A stretch of DNA of 64,000 nt from Dietzia sp. JS16-p6b (GTDB lineage: Bacteria; Actinomycetota; Actinomycetes; Mycobacteriales; Mycobacteriaceae), in NCBI RefSeq assembly GCF_003052165.1, contig NZ_CP024869.1, positions 3,382,001 to 3,446,000 on the forward strand. Reading direction: 5' to 3'. Shown piece after piece: positions 8,751 through 17,918 of the stretch; position 1 is the stretch's first letter; every line of letters begins with the position of its first letter. The position numbers were made by a program, and so were the translations under genes. Under the pieces are notes generated by a model that searched no databases, was not told the origin of the DNA, and worked only from the letters and a program-made list of their open reading frames with translations.

Positions 8751-10085
8751 TCAGGTCTGCTCGAGCGCGACGCCCTTGCGCTCCGGGAGCGTGAACGCCG
8801 CCAGGGCGGCGACGACGAAGGCCGCCGCGAACACCCCGAAGACCACGACCGTGCCTCCGGCACCCAGCATCACCGGGACGAGCAGCGGCGCGACGATGGA
8901 GGCGATCCGACCGAACGCCGCCGCCGCGCCGGTGCCGGCGCCACGGGTCGAGGTGGGGTAGAGCTCGGGGCCGATCGCGTACAGCGCGCCCCACGCGCCG
9001 AGGTTGAAGAACGACAACGCCATCCCCGCGGCGACGATGGTGGCCGGCGTCCCCGCGAGACCGAACAGCCCCGCCGCCACCGCCGACCCGACCAGGAACA
9101 CCGCGAGGGTGACCCGGCGACCCCACACCTCGATGAGCCACGCCGCCACCGCGTACCCCGGTAGCTGGGCGAGCGTGATGATGAGTGTGTAGCCGAACGA
9201 CCTCACCAGATCGAAACCCTGGGAGACCAGCAGGCTGGGCAGCCAGATGAACGCGCCGTAATAGGAGAAGTTGATCCCGAACCACACGACCCACAGTGCG
9301 CCGGTCCGTCGTCTCAGGCGCGGGGACCAGATCGACTCGCGCGCGGACTCCCCGCTGGCGGATGCGTCGCGGCCGGGCTCCCCTGCTGGGGCGTTCGCCG
9401 CGGCGGGCGGTTTGACCCCGGCCGAGGCCTCGTACTCGCGGACGATCCTCTCGGCCTCGGCGCCCCGACCCCTCGATTCCAGGAACCGCACCGACTCGGG
9501 CAGTCCGAAGCGCACGACGAGCGCGTACGCCGCCGGGACCAGCCCGATGGCCAGCGCCCAGCGCCAGCCGTCGTCGCCGATCGGCACCACGAAGTATCCG
9601 ATAAGCGCCGCCATGAGCCAGCCGACGGCCCAGAACCCTTCGAGGATCACCACCACCCGGCCGCGGATACGACGCGGCGCGAACTCGCTGACCAGCGTCG
9701 AGGCGACGGGCAACTCGGCGCCCAGGCCCAGGCCCACGATGAAGCGCAACGCGATGAGCATGGCGATACCGGTCGACAGCGCCGCCGCACCCGTGGCCAG
9801 ACCGTAGACCAGCAGGGTCGCGGCGAAGACCTGGCGACGCCCGATCCTGTCTGCGAGCAGTCCGCCGAGCGCGGCGCCGATCGCCATGCCGACGAACCCG
9901 ATGGACCCGATCCAGGACAGCTCGGTGGGGGTCAGCGCCCAGTGCACGGCCAGGGCGGCCATGACGAAGGAGATCAGGCCCACGTCCATGGCGTCGAGTG
10001 CCCAACCGACGCCGGATCCGACCAACAGCCTGCGGTGCTTGCGGGTGAACGGTAGGCCGTCGAGGCGCTCCGTGCGGGTGGTCAT
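8751..10085 (-). CDS. MFS transporter, metabolite:H+ symporter group
   Basis: 444 residues with about 12 membrane segments in two halves. GWALDAMDVGLISFVMAALA in TM1, the loop 2-3 motif GGLLADRIGRRQV, and a central cytoplasmic loop with RFLESRGRGAEAE place it in the sugar/aromatic acid/nicotinate (NiaP-like) porter group. The substrate is open. The ATG at 10085 (MTTRTERLDGLPF) is preferred over one 54 bases upstream because the N-terminal pattern of the family starts here. Divergent from the amidohydrolase, with a 128-base shared promoter gap; no operon partner. Confidence 0.82.
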   Translation of the reverse strand: MTTRTERLDGLPFTRKHRRLLVGSGVGWALDAMDVGLISFVMAALAVHWALTPTELSWIGSIGFVGMAIGAALGGLLADRIGRRQVFAATLLVYGLATGAAALSTGIAMLIALRFIVGLGLGAELPVASTLVSEFAPRRIRGRVVVILEGFWAVGWLMAALIGYFVVPIGDDGWRWALAIGLVPAAYALVVRFGLPESVRFLESRGRGAEAERIVREYEASAGVKPPAAANAPAGEPGRDASASGESARESIWSPRLRRRTGALWVVWFGINFSYYGAFIWLPSLLVSQGFDLVRSFGYTLIITLAQLPGYAVAAWLIEVWGRRVTLAVFLVGSAVAAGLFGLAGTPATIVAAGMALSFFNLGAWGALYAIGPELYPTSTRGAGTGAAAAFGRIASIVAPLLVPVMLGAGGTVVVFGVFAAAFVVAALAAFTLPERKGVALEQT

Positions 10086-10213
10086 GCGCGACAACGCTAC
10101 TCGCCGGACGGAGGCCGGGCGACGCAGGAAGTTCCCCACGAACCCTGGACTTGGACCAGCGTCCGGGTAGCCTGGTGGAGACTGTGTTGAGCATCACACA
10201 CTGGGAGTGCCTC

Positions 10214-12103
10214 GTGGACACCACCGATCACGCCAGCCCGGGCGGCGCCGACTTCGACATCGTGATCCGCGGCGGGACCGTCTACGACGGCACCGGCGCC
10301 CCGGGCCTCCGCGCCGACGTCGGGATTCGGTCCGGCGTCGTCGCGGCGGTGAGTCCCTCCCCGCTCCCGGTATCGGCGGGCACCCGCGTCATCGAGGCCG
10401 ACGGCCGATGGGTCATGCCCGGATTCGTCGACACCCACACCCACTACGACGTGGAACTACTGGTGTCCCCCGGCCTGGGCGAGTCGGTCCGCCACGGGGT
10501 GACCACCGTGCTCGTCGGCAACTGCTCACTGTCCGGCGTGTACTCGGACACCGTCGATGTGGCCGACCTGTTCAGCCGCGTGGAGGCCCTCCCCCGGGAC
10601 GCCGTCCTCGACGCACTCGAGCGCACCACGTCGTGGTCCGATGCGGCGGCGTGGCGGAGGGCGGTCGAGTCCCTGCCGCTGGGGCCCAACGTGGCGAGCT
10701 TCCTCGGCCATTCCGATGTCCGCGCCTCCGTGATGGGACTGGGCCGCTCGACCGACCCGGAGCACTCCCCGAGCCGGCGGGAGCGCCGCGAGATCGCGCG
10801 GCGGGTGGAGGAGGCCCTCGACGAGGGGTTCCTGGGGGTCTCCACCATGACCAACCCCTGGGACAAGATGGACGGCGACCGCTACCGCTCGCGCACCCTG
10901 CCCTCCACGCACGCCTCGTGGAAGGAATTCAGACAGATCAGCCGGATCCTCCGGCGACGCGATCGCGTCCTGCAGGGCGTTCCGAACCTCAACACTAAGG
11001 TCGACGTGGCCTTCTACGTGGCCACCAGCACGGGCCTGCTGCGCAAGCCGCTCAGGGTGTCACTGCTCGCCGCGGCGGACACCCTCGCCGAGCCCTGGGT
11101 CAACCACATCTTCCGGCCCCTGGCGTGGGTGGCCAACTCGCTGGGACGCGGCAGGTTCGTGTGGCAGCACCTGCCGACCACATTCAAGGTGTGGGCCGAC
11201 GGGATCGATCTGGTGGTCTTCGAGGAGTTCGGCTCCGGGCGCGAGGCACTGCACCTCAAGGACGAGATGGCCCGCACGGACCTGCTCGCGAAGGAGGGCT
11301 ACCGGCGTTGGTTCCGGCGGGACTTCGAGAAGCGGTTCAGCCCGCGGGTATGGCACCGCGACTTCGACGACGCCCTGATCGTCGCCTGCCCCGACGAGTC
11401 TCTGGTCGGAAGGACCGTCGGCGACGTCGCCCGCGACCGGTCACTACACCCCGCGGACTGTTTCCTCGACCTGGTGGTGGAACACGGCGCAGACCTGCGG
11501 TGGACCACCACGATCGCCAACGCCCGCGACAAGGTGGCCAACCGGCTCGTCAACACCCCCGGCGTCACCATCGGGTTCTCCGACGCCGGCGCGCACCTGC
11601 GCAACATGGCCTTCTACAACTTCGGCGTGCGCCTGCTCGAGCGTGTACACGACGCGGATCGTCGCGGCGCCCCGTTCCTGTCTGTCGAGAAGGCGGTGTT
11701 CAAGCTCACCGGGGAACTCGCCGACTTCTACCGGCTGGATGCCGGGCGGATCACCCCCGGTCGCCGCGCCGATGTGGTGGTGATCGACCCGGCCGGGCTC
11801 GACGGCGAGTCGCTGGGCTACCACGAGACGGAGATGCCGGAACTCGGCGGGATCCGCCGCATGGTCAACCGCAACGACCGAGCGGTCACCGCGACGATCA
11901 TCGGCGGCCGGGTGGTCTGGCACGACGGTGAGTTCGCGCCGGGTTACGGCTCGGACTACGCGTCGGGCCGGTTCCTGCCCGCGGGGCGGCGGATGAACCC
12001 GGCCCCCACCGGTTTCGTACCCCGGGTCAGCCGCTCGGCGGTCCACGGCCAGGTGAACAACGCCCACACCACCGCGACCACGGCTGCCGCGACACCGATG
12101 TAG
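10214..12103 (+). CDS. N-acyl-D-amino-acid deacylase-like amidohydrolase
   Basis: 629 residues from a GTG with GGGAG 6 bases upstream. Metal-binding DTHTHYD after VMPGFV, NCSLSGVY, GHSDVRASVMG, GFSDAGAHLRNM and a final ADVVVIDPAGLD beta-sandwich strand are those of the amidohydrolase_3/D-aminoacylase family, which removes acyl groups from N-acyl-D-amino acids or related cyclic amides. The last about 35 residues, beyond YASGRFLPAGRR, lie antisense to the 3' end of the next gene and look like read-through beyond the normal family end. The divergent MFS carrier could import a substrate, but this is inference. Confidence 0.85.
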   Translation: MDTTDHASPGGADFDIVIRGGTVYDGTGAPGLRADVGIRSGVVAAVSPSPLPVSAGTRVIEADGRWVMPGFVDTHTHYDVELLVSPGLGESVRHGVTTVLVGNCSLSGVYSDTVDVADLFSRVEALPRDAVLDALERTTSWSDAAAWRRAVESLPLGPNVASFLGHSDVRASVMGLGRSTDPEHSPSRRERREIARRVEEALDEGFLGVSTMTNPWDKMDGDRYRSRTLPSTHASWKEFRQISRILRRRDRVLQGVPNLNTKVDVAFYVATSTGLLRKPLRVSLLAAADTLAEPWVNHIFRPLAWVANSLGRGRFVWQHLPTTFKVWADGIDLVVFEEFGSGREALHLKDEMARTDLLAKEGYRRWFRRDFEKRFSPRVWHRDFDDALIVACPDESLVGRTVGDVARDRSLHPADCFLDLVVEHGADLRWTTTIANARDKVANRLVNTPGVTIGFSDAGAHLRNMAFYNFGVRLLERVHDADRRGAPFLSVEKAVFKLTGELADFYRLDAGRITPGRRADVVVIDPAGLDGESLGYHETEMPELGGIRRMVNRNDRAVTATIIGGRVVWHDGEFAPGYGSDYASGRFLPAGRRMNPAPTGFVPRVSRSAVHGQVNNAHTTATTAAATPM

Positions 12104-12747
12104 ACCGGCCAGGGGCCCATCAGATCCAGCGGCGACCCCTCCGGCGGAGCATGGCGGAGATACCCGTAGTTCGCCCCGGCGATCAGGTTGACCACAGAGG
12201 CCACGGCAGCCCAGAAGACCGTGAACACGAAGGTGAAGCCGAATCCTCGCCAGGTCGGCCGCAACCCCAACCCCCACACCAGGATCACCGGGGCGATGAA
12301 GGCGGCGGCATGGGAGAACCAGAACATCCCGTACTCCACCGGTGGGGAGAAGCTGTAGTTCAGGTCCGGGGTCACCAGCGCCATCAGGTTCAGGGACAGA
12401 CCCCAGAGGTACGCCACCGCCACCGCCCACCCGGCGCGGGTGATCAACGCCACCGGGATGATGATCCGGGCCCAGTCCGAGAGATCGGCCGGGATGGCCT
12501 GGGCGGGGTCGAACCGGCCGGGCATCAGGTCCCAGAGGATCCAGCCCGCTCCGACGAGCAACATGAGCCACCCTGCGATGGTGATCGCCCGGTCCACGGC
12601 TCGGGAGCCACGGTACCGACGCACCACGCCCAGCAGAACGGCTGTCATCACCACCGTGACGGCCAGAGCGGAGAAGTGGGCCACACCGAAGAGAGGCATC
12701 GAGCCGAGATCCTCCTCGGCGGCCAGAACGGTCGCCTTGGTGGTCAT
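11956..12747 (-). CDS. TMEM164/YwaF-like (TIGR02206) integral membrane protein
   Basis: 263 residues, about seven membrane segments (for instance FSALAVTVVMTAVLLGVV, AITIAGWLMLLVGAGWILW and VYIGVAAAVVAVVWALF). The pattern FSPPVEYGMFWFSHAAAFIAPV with a conserved SHxxA, plus VNLIAGANYGYLRHAP, matches the TIGR02206 family related to eukaryotic TMEM164. Biochemical role in bacteria not established. Its 3' end overlaps the amidohydrolase gene by 148 bases in convergent orientation. The ATG at 12747 is the first good start and faces the PPOX gene across 94 bases. Confidence 0.75.
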   Translation of the reverse strand: MTTKATVLAAEEDLGSMPLFGVAHFSALAVTVVMTAVLLGVVRRYRGSRAVDRAITIAGWLMLLVGAGWILWDLMPGRFDPAQAIPADLSDWARIIIPVALITRAGWAVAVAYLWGLSLNLMALVTPDLNYSFSPPVEYGMFWFSHAAAFIAPVILVWGLGLRPTWRGFGFTFVFTVFWAAVASVVNLIAGANYGYLRHAPPEGSPLDLMGPWPVYIGVAAAVVAVVWALFTWPWTAERLTRGTKPVGAGFIRRPAGRNRPDA

Positions 12748-12841
12748 GTCCCCACCCTAACCGGATCGCCACGGAGTGCCGGCGGTCGCGACGCGGGCAC
12801 ACTGGACCGGAGAAACCGCGATCGACGAAAGGGTCCGCGCC

Positions 12842-13264
12842 GTGTCCGACTCACGCCCATCCGACTCCCCGCTCACCGACGACCTGCGCCGCCTGCTCGC
12901 CCTGCCGAATCCGTGCGTCATGGCGACGCTGCGCAGAGACGGGTCACCGGTCGCGGTGCCCACGTGGTACCGGCTGGTCGGGGACCGTATCCATCTCAAC
13001 CTCGACGCCGGACGGGTCCGCCTCCAGCACCTGCGACGCGACCCGCGCGTGGCACTGTCCGTGCTGCAGGTGGACGACTGGTACTCGCATGTGAGCATCC
13101 AGGGCCGGGTCACCGAGATCACCGAGGACCCGGACCTGTCGGGGATCGACGCCCTGTCCCGGCACTACACGGACCAGCCGTACCCGGTCCGTGATCGTGC
13201 CCGCGTCGATGCCTGGGTGGAGGTCGAGCGGGTACACACATGGGGGGCCGCGGCACGATCCTGA
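12842..13264 (+). CDS. PPOX-class, probably F420-dependent oxidoreductase
   Basis: 140 residues. NPCVMATLRRDGSPVAVPTW and LNLDAGRVRLQHLRRDPRVA are the split-barrel signature of pyridoxamine-phosphate-oxidase-like proteins; in Mycobacteriales this subgroup (TIGR03618-like) usually binds F420. The GTG at 12842 is preferred since GAAAGG precedes it at good spacing; an ATG 66 bases upstream adds only low-similarity sequence. It is followed by the AhpD-like gene 58 bases on. Substrate unknown. Confidence 0.8.
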   Translation: MSDSRPSDSPLTDDLRRLLALPNPCVMATLRRDGSPVAVPTWYRLVGDRIHLNLDAGRVRLQHLRRDPRVALSVLQVDDWYSHVSIQGRVTEITEDPDLSGIDALSRHYTDQPYPVRDRARVDAWVEVERVHTWGAAARS

Positions 13265-13322
13265 GTCGGCACGGCCCCACTCGGAATACCGTCAGAGCAC
13301 GCCACACTCCCGGGAGCCGCAC

Positions 13323-13895
13323 ATGTCCGACCGTTACCCCCTCGCCGAACTCGCCGATCTACCCGAGGACCTGAGGGAACGCATCCTCGCGGAACAGGAG
13401 AAGGCCGGATTCATCCCCGAGGTGTTCCTGATGTTCGGGCGACGCCCTGCGGAGTGGCGGGCGTTCTTCGCCTACCACGACGCCGTGATGGACCGCGAGG
13501 GTTCAAACATGTCCAAGGCGGACAAGGAGATGATCATCGTGACCATCTCCGCGCAGAACAACTGCCAGTTCTGCGTGGTGGCGCACGGGGCGATCCTGCG
13601 TATCGTCAAGAAGGACCCGTACCTGTCCGATCAACTGGCCGTGAGCCATCACAAGTCCGACCTGACCCCGCGCGAGCGCGCGATCTGCGACTTCGCCACC
13701 AAGGTCAACCTGCGATCCGACGAGCTCGTCGACGCCGACTACGCCGCGCTCCACGAACACGGACTGGACGACGAGGACGCGTGGGACATCGCGACGATCA
13801 CCGGCCTTTTCGGGCTGAGCAACCGGGTGGCCAACGCCACCGACATGCGGCCGAACCCGGAGTTCTACCTGATGGGGCGCGCGCCACGGTCCTGA
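13323..13895 (+). CDS. AhpD-like peroxidase-related protein
   Basis: 190 residues with NNCQFCVVAH, the CxxC-xxx-H redox motif of the AhpD/carboxymuconolactone decarboxylase fold, in the longer 'peroxidase-related' arrangement (ADKEMIIVTISAQ before it, LTPRERAICDFATKV and DDEDAWDIATITGLFGLSNR after it). Probably a peroxide or thiol-related enzyme; activity not proven for this subgroup. ATG at 13323 starts the family homology; an in-frame upstream extension overlaps the PPOX gene. It is the second of three AhpD-fold proteins in the window. Confidence 0.82.
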   Translation: MSDRYPLAELADLPEDLRERILAEQEKAGFIPEVFLMFGRRPAEWRAFFAYHDAVMDREGSNMSKADKEMIIVTISAQNNCQFCVVAHGAILRIVKKDPYLSDQLAVSHHKSDLTPRERAICDFATKVNLRSDELVDADYAALHEHGLDDEDAWDIATITGLFGLSNRVANATDMRPNPEFYLMGRAPRS

Positions 13896-13913
13896 CGGCC
13901 GCACGGGTCATCG

Positions 13914-14969
13914 TCAGCGGTTGACCGGCGTGGTCGGGCTCCAGTGGAATCCCCGGTCGAACAGGTAGCGGAACTCGGGGTCCTCGGCGAGAGTGACGTC
14001 CACCCCGTCCCCGCTCAGCGCGATCCCAACGGGCGCCGGTGACCACCTGAGGGTCAGAGTGCGCTCGGGGTCCCTCACGAGACCGTATGTCCCCTCGCGG
14101 ACCGGATACAGCTCGATCGTGATCACCTCGCCGTCCACGGAGTAGCGCCCGTCGTGGAAGTCCCCGTTGGCCAGGCGCAATCCGAAGCGCGCCCGTTCCG
14201 CACCGTGCTGCCCGAAGGCCACCTGCTGCCAGCGCACATCGTCGACCAACTGCTCGGCGGGCGGCGCCGTGTCCTCGACCACGCGATAGACCCCGGCGAC
14301 CTGGGAGAACGCGGTCGGCGTCCCGCCACCCGCGGCCATGACGCCGAGAACCGCGCCCGGAACACAGAGGGCCACCACCGCGAGGATCGGCCCCGTCCAC
14401 CTTGTGACGCGCTGACCCCGGGGCCAGGGGATCGGGGTGGGGAGCGTCGCGGCGGGCACGGGCCGGCCCGCGAGGATGCGCCCGACGTGGGCGAACCACG
14501 GAGCCGCGACCACCATCCCGGCCACGGCCATCGCCAGGGAGAGTTGCTTGACCGGGACGTCGAAGGTCATGTTGAGCAGAAAGACGACGGCCATGGCCGC
14601 GGCGGCGAGGAGGCCACCCAGCCAGGCCGTGCGACGGAAGAGCAGAAGCGCCGCGGCGGTGACCTCGGCCAGACCGGCCAGAACCTGGACCACCGGGGAG
14701 AACGCCATGAACCGCCAGAGGAACCCCATCGGGCTCATCTCGCCGAACGCGGTCAGGGCGTCCCCGTAATCGGCGACCCCCATCTGCATGAGGAACACCT
14801 TGGGCCACCCGTAGACCAGGAGCACGAGGGCCAGCCAGAGTCGAAGGAGCCAGTGGGCGATCCACCCCGCCGTGACCCGCCACCGCGGGCCGGGGTCAGC
14901 AGTCGTGGAGACGGTGGTGGATACACCGTCGACGGAAGGAGGTGTCGACGAGACGGATCCCTGGGTCAT
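13914..14969 (-). CDS. DoxX-family membrane protein with C-terminal extracytoplasmic domain
   Basis: 351 residues in two parts. The first about 175 residues carry a DoxX-like four-helix unit (WLALVLLVYGWPKVFLMQMG, FSPVVQVLAGLAEVTAAALLLF, LGGLLAAAAMAVVFLLNMTF). A further helix (ILAVVALCVPGAVLGVMAAG) leads to about 140 residues of soluble, beta-rich sequence with VRWQQVAFGQHG, GDFHDGRYSVDGEVITIEL and FRYLFDRGFHW. Plain DoxX proteins are about 130-170 residues, so this is a fusion. The second part resembles no domain I can name. Transcribed alone. Confidence 0.72.
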   Translation of the reverse strand: MTQGSVSSTPPSVDGVSTTVSTTADPGPRWRVTAGWIAHWLLRLWLALVLLVYGWPKVFLMQMGVADYGDALTAFGEMSPMGFLWRFMAFSPVVQVLAGLAEVTAAALLLFRRTAWLGGLLAAAAMAVVFLLNMTFDVPVKQLSLAMAVAGMVVAAPWFAHVGRILAGRPVPAATLPTPIPWPRGQRVTRWTGPILAVVALCVPGAVLGVMAAGGGTPTAFSQVAGVYRVVEDTAPPAEQLVDDVRWQQVAFGQHGAERARFGLRLANGDFHDGRYSVDGEVITIELYPVREGTYGLVRDPERTLTLRWSPAPVGIALSGDGVDVTLAEDPEFRYLFDRGFHWSPTTPVNR

Positions 14970-15058
14970 GACGCCGATAGTACGAACCCTGAGAACGCCC
15001 TCGTACGTCTCAGGGTCTGTCCCGAGGGGGACGATCTCGCCACCCCGCCGGCGCGGCT

Positions 15059-15799
15059 CTACAACTGCTTGTGCGGAATCCCGTTGATCGTTCCGCCGTC
15101 CACCACGAACTCGGTGGCGGTGGCGTAGGAGGACTCGTCCGAGGCGAGGAACAGCACGAAGTTGGCCAGGTCGTCGACAGTGCCCAGTCGGCCCAGGGGG
15201 ATGGGGATCATGTCGTCCGGGATGCCCTCCGCGATGGGCGTGCGGACGAGACCGGGGTGTAGCGAGTTACAGCGGATGCCGTGCGGTGCGAGTTCGAGCG
15301 CGACCGACTTGGTCAGCCCCCGGACGGCCCACTTCGCCGCCACGTACCCGTGCGCCCACGGGGTGCCCCGCATCCCCTCGATCGACGAGACGTTGATGAT
15401 CGAACCACGCCCGGCGGCGATCATCACCTCCGTGACCGCCTGGCACCCGTAGAAGGTGCCCGAGAGATTGACGTCGAGGATCTGCTGCCACTTGTCGTGC
15501 CTGAACCTGTGCAGTTCGGCGCCGTTGACGATCCCGGCGTTGTTGACCAGCACATCGACCCCGCTCCAGTCGGCGACGGTCTCCTCGACGACGGCCTTCC
15601 ACTGGTCCGGGTCGGATACGTCGAGGTGACGGTAGCGCGCACTCGCCCCGAGCTCGGCCGCCACGGCCTCGCCCTGCTCGTCCAGCACGTCGGTGAGCAC
15701 GACCCTCGCGCCCTCCTCGACGAGGCGGCGCGCGTCGGCCTCACCCATCCCCCGCGCGGCCCCCGTGATGATGGCGACCTTGCCCTCGACCCGACCCAT
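15059..15799 (-). CDS. Short-chain dehydrogenase/reductase, hydroxysteroid-dehydrogenase-like
   Basis: 246 residues, classical SDR: cofactor motif TGAARGMG (about 13-20), LDVSD, NNAGI, catalytic Ser in INVSSIEGMRG and the YVAAK pair, then the PGLVRTPIAEG loop. The fit is to the 3-alpha(20-beta)-hydroxysteroid dehydrogenase/FabG3 type common in mycobacteria and steroid degraders, but substrate calls on SDRs are weak. AGGAGAGGGAG precedes the ATG. It lies 51 bases downstream of the DapB-like gene on the same strand. Confidence 0.85.
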   Translation of the reverse strand: MGRVEGKVAIITGAARGMGEADARRLVEEGARVVLTDVLDEQGEAVAAELGASARYRHLDVSDPDQWKAVVEETVADWSGVDVLVNNAGIVNGAELHRFRHDKWQQILDVNLSGTFYGCQAVTEVMIAAGRGSIINVSSIEGMRGTPWAHGYVAAKWAVRGLTKSVALELAPHGIRCNSLHPGLVRTPIAEGIPDDMIPIPLGRLGTVDDLANFVLFLASDESSYATATEFVVDGGTINGIPHKQL

Positions 15800-15850
15800 G
15801 ATGACTCCCTCTCCTCGTGAACAACTGTGGTGCTGAGGCCGGTCGTCGGC

Positions 15851-16927
15851 TCAGCGGGTACCGACGATGCCCGGCGCGCCGGCGAGCGGCAGATCCAGCG
15901 TCGTGGCCAATCCCGGCGCCGCGGCCACGACGGCGGGTACGGCGTTGACCACTCTGCCGACCCCGGCGAGGATCGCCGAGTAGTTGTGGTCGCCGTCCGC
16001 GCTCTGCGCGGCCAGGTCGAGGACGTACGAGGGCTCGCCGATCACCTCGACGCGGTACGAGTGCCCCTCCTGGACCGCGTACGGCCAGTCCGGCCGCAGG
16101 TCGTCCCGGGTCCGGGTGACGTGTTCGACCACGATGACGGGCTCGCCCGCCACCATGCCGGTGATCTGGAAGCGGAACCCCGCCTGGGTGCCCTCGGCGA
16201 TGGTGCAGGCCGCGACCTCGTAGGTCTCCGGGGCGGGTTCGCGCTCGACGTGTTCGGTGATCTCGTCCACCTCCACGCCCAACCCGGCGGCGAGCAGGTG
16301 GATCGACGCACCCCACCCCGCCGTCAACACCCCGGGCAGGAACAGCAGCGGGGTCTGGTCGAGCGGGGTGCCGAATCCCATCACATCGACCATCGACTCG
16401 GTGGAGTCGTAGGTCGCGTAGTCGGAGAACTCGGTGCAACGGACCTGGCGCACCTCACGGCAGGTGCCGGTGATCGCGAGCGGGAGGAGGTCGTTGGTGA
16501 ACCCCGGGTCCACGCCGGTGACGAAGAGGGTGGCACCGCCTTCCAGGGCCGCGGCCTCGAGCTTGGCGCGCGCGCTGTCGGGGACGCCCGCGGCGGGGTT
16601 GATGAGCGGAGTGGGCGCTGTGCCCGCCACGTTGATCCCGGCGGCGAGGTACTCGCGGATGTCGCGCGCGGCCTCCACCGGCCGGGTGTCGCTCATCGCG
16701 CAGTAGACCACGCAGTCGGGCGCCGCGGCCACGATGTCGGCATGGTCCGTGGTGGCGGTGACACCCGTGACCTCCTCGAGACCGGCGAGCTCCCCCGCGT
16801 CCCGGCCCGCCTTCTCGGCGGAGTGCACCCAGACGCCCACCAGGTCGAAGCGCGGGTCCTCGACCAGCTGGCGCAGGGCGATCGCCCCGGCGTTCCCGGT
16901 GGCGATCTGCGCGACCCGGATGGCCAT
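15851..16927 (-). CDS. DapB-like NAD(P)-binding dehydrogenase
   Basis: 358 residues. IRVAQIATGNAGAIALRQLV is a Rossmann start; the rest (VVYCAMSD, YLAAGINVAGTAP, VTGVDPGFTNDLLPLAI) matches the dihydrodipicolinate-reductase-like family that includes 2,4-diaminopentanoate dehydrogenase. In actinobacteria such genes often sit with lipid or steroid genes and are not lysine genes. Probably co-transcribed with the SDR 51 bases downstream. Substrate unknown. Confidence 0.78.
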   Translation of the reverse strand: MAIRVAQIATGNAGAIALRQLVEDPRFDLVGVWVHSAEKAGRDAGELAGLEEVTGVTATTDHADIVAAAPDCVVYCAMSDTRPVEAARDIREYLAAGINVAGTAPTPLINPAAGVPDSARAKLEAAALEGGATLFVTGVDPGFTNDLLPLAITGTCREVRQVRCTEFSDYATYDSTESMVDVMGFGTPLDQTPLLFLPGVLTAGWGASIHLLAAGLGVEVDEITEHVEREPAPETYEVAACTIAEGTQAGFRFQITGMVAGEPVIVVEHVTRTRDDLRPDWPYAVQEGHSYRVEVIGEPSYVLDLAAQSADGDHNYSAILAGVGRVVNAVPAVVAAAPGLATTLDLPLAGAPGIVGTR

Positions 16928-17020
16928 GTGTTCCCTCCCGACGTGAGGCGGCGTGCGGTGGAGCGCGCCTGCTCGCGGCGGACGCTACCAGAGCGTGACG
17001 CCTGATCGGGGTCAATTCGG

Positions 17021-17052
17021 ACACGTGACCGGACAGTTGTCCGGTCACGTGT
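17021..17052. terminator. 32-base near-perfect palindrome after sodC
   Basis: ACACGTGACCGGACA and its exact inverse TGTCCGGTCACGTGT flank a 2-base centre. It begins 10 bases after the sodC stop and lies about 94 bases upstream of the DapB-like start. Position suggests a transcription terminator for the copper operon, but there is no U-tract, and perfect symmetry with a short centre also suits a dimeric regulator's operator for the downstream dehydrogenase pair. Confidence 0.5.
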
Positions 17053-17062
17053 CGGGGCCGGG

Positions 17063-17803
17063 TCAGCCGACGACGACGCCGCAGGCGATCCGGCTGCCTC
17101 CGTCACCGGCCATGAGCGTGTCCTCGTCGGGCCCCTCCGGGGCGTAGCGCTCCGGGATGTGCGCGAGGTTGTCCGGGTCCTCGTGGATCATCACGGCCGT
17201 GCCGTCGTCGTCCAGCAGTAGCTCGCGGTCCAACCGGTCGGTCAGGGTGGTGATGCGCGCGGTCCCGTCGCCCGCGACGTACAGCGGGGGAAGATCGCCG
17301 GCGTGGTCGGGATGGCTGGCCTCGTCGTCCGGACCGACCAGGTGCCCGCCGGCCGAGAGGAACGCCCCTCGCTCCTCGGGGTCGTTGGGATTGGCACTGT
17401 CCGGCTCGCACAGTCCGGTCGTGTGGATGTGCAGGCCGTGGAAGCCGGGCTCCAGCCCGGAGGCCTCGACGGTGACCAGGGTCCCGCCGTCGACCTCGAC
17501 GAACTCCACCGTGCCGAGCGATCCGCCCTCGGGGTCCACGAGGTCGGCGGTCGCGAAGGCCTGGCCGCCCTGCTGCTCATCCGCGCCTCCCGCATCGGCG
17601 GTGGTGGCGGCGGTGTCCTGCGGGCTGGCGGCCCCCTCGTCGGCAGGCGACTCCTCCCCTGTCCCGCACGAGGCGGCCAGGACGGCGGCGGCGGCCAGCG
17701 CGACGAACGCACCGCCCCGGCGTGCCCGCCGGAGGGAGGGCGGGGTCTGAGTGGTCGTGGTCTGAGATACGGCGGTCTGAGATGCGGGGGTCACCGTGGT
17801 CAC
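17063..17803 (-). CDS. sodC: Secreted Cu/Zn superoxide dismutase lipoprotein SodC
   Basis: 246 residues. GTG start with GGAGG 7 bases upstream. Signal region ends in LAASC, a lipobox, so the enzyme is anchored outside the membrane. Cu/Zn ligands are visible in GFHGLHIHTTGLCEP, GGHLVGPDDEASHPDHAGD and AVMIHEDPDN; the C-terminal SRIACGVV holds the disulfide Cys. It dismutates extracellular superoxide. It follows copA by 115 bases on the same strand, so it may belong to the copper regulon or have its own promoter in that gap. Confidence 0.93.
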   Translation of the reverse strand: MTTVTPASQTAVSQTTTTQTPPSLRRARRGGAFVALAAAAVLAASCGTGEESPADEGAASPQDTAATTADAGGADEQQGGQAFATADLVDPEGGSLGTVEFVEVDGGTLVTVEASGLEPGFHGLHIHTTGLCEPDSANPNDPEERGAFLSAGGHLVGPDDEASHPDHAGDLPPLYVAGDGTARITTLTDRLDRELLLDDDGTAVMIHEDPDNLAHIPERYAPEGPDEDTLMAGDGGSRIACGVVVG

Positions 17804-17918
17804 GGAAGGGCCTCCTTGTCGTCGGGGTTCTCGTGGGCGACGCTGTGGTCGCCTTCGTGGCCGTCACCGTACCCAGGCTCATTCCAGGCGCAACCGGGGT
17901 CGACCGGTGTCGCGCGCG

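Noticed and set aside
13798-14883. 361-codon minus-strand frame overlapping the DoxX gene
   Set aside because: Same strand but another frame, with random Gly/Arg composition; the DoxX frame has true membrane helices.
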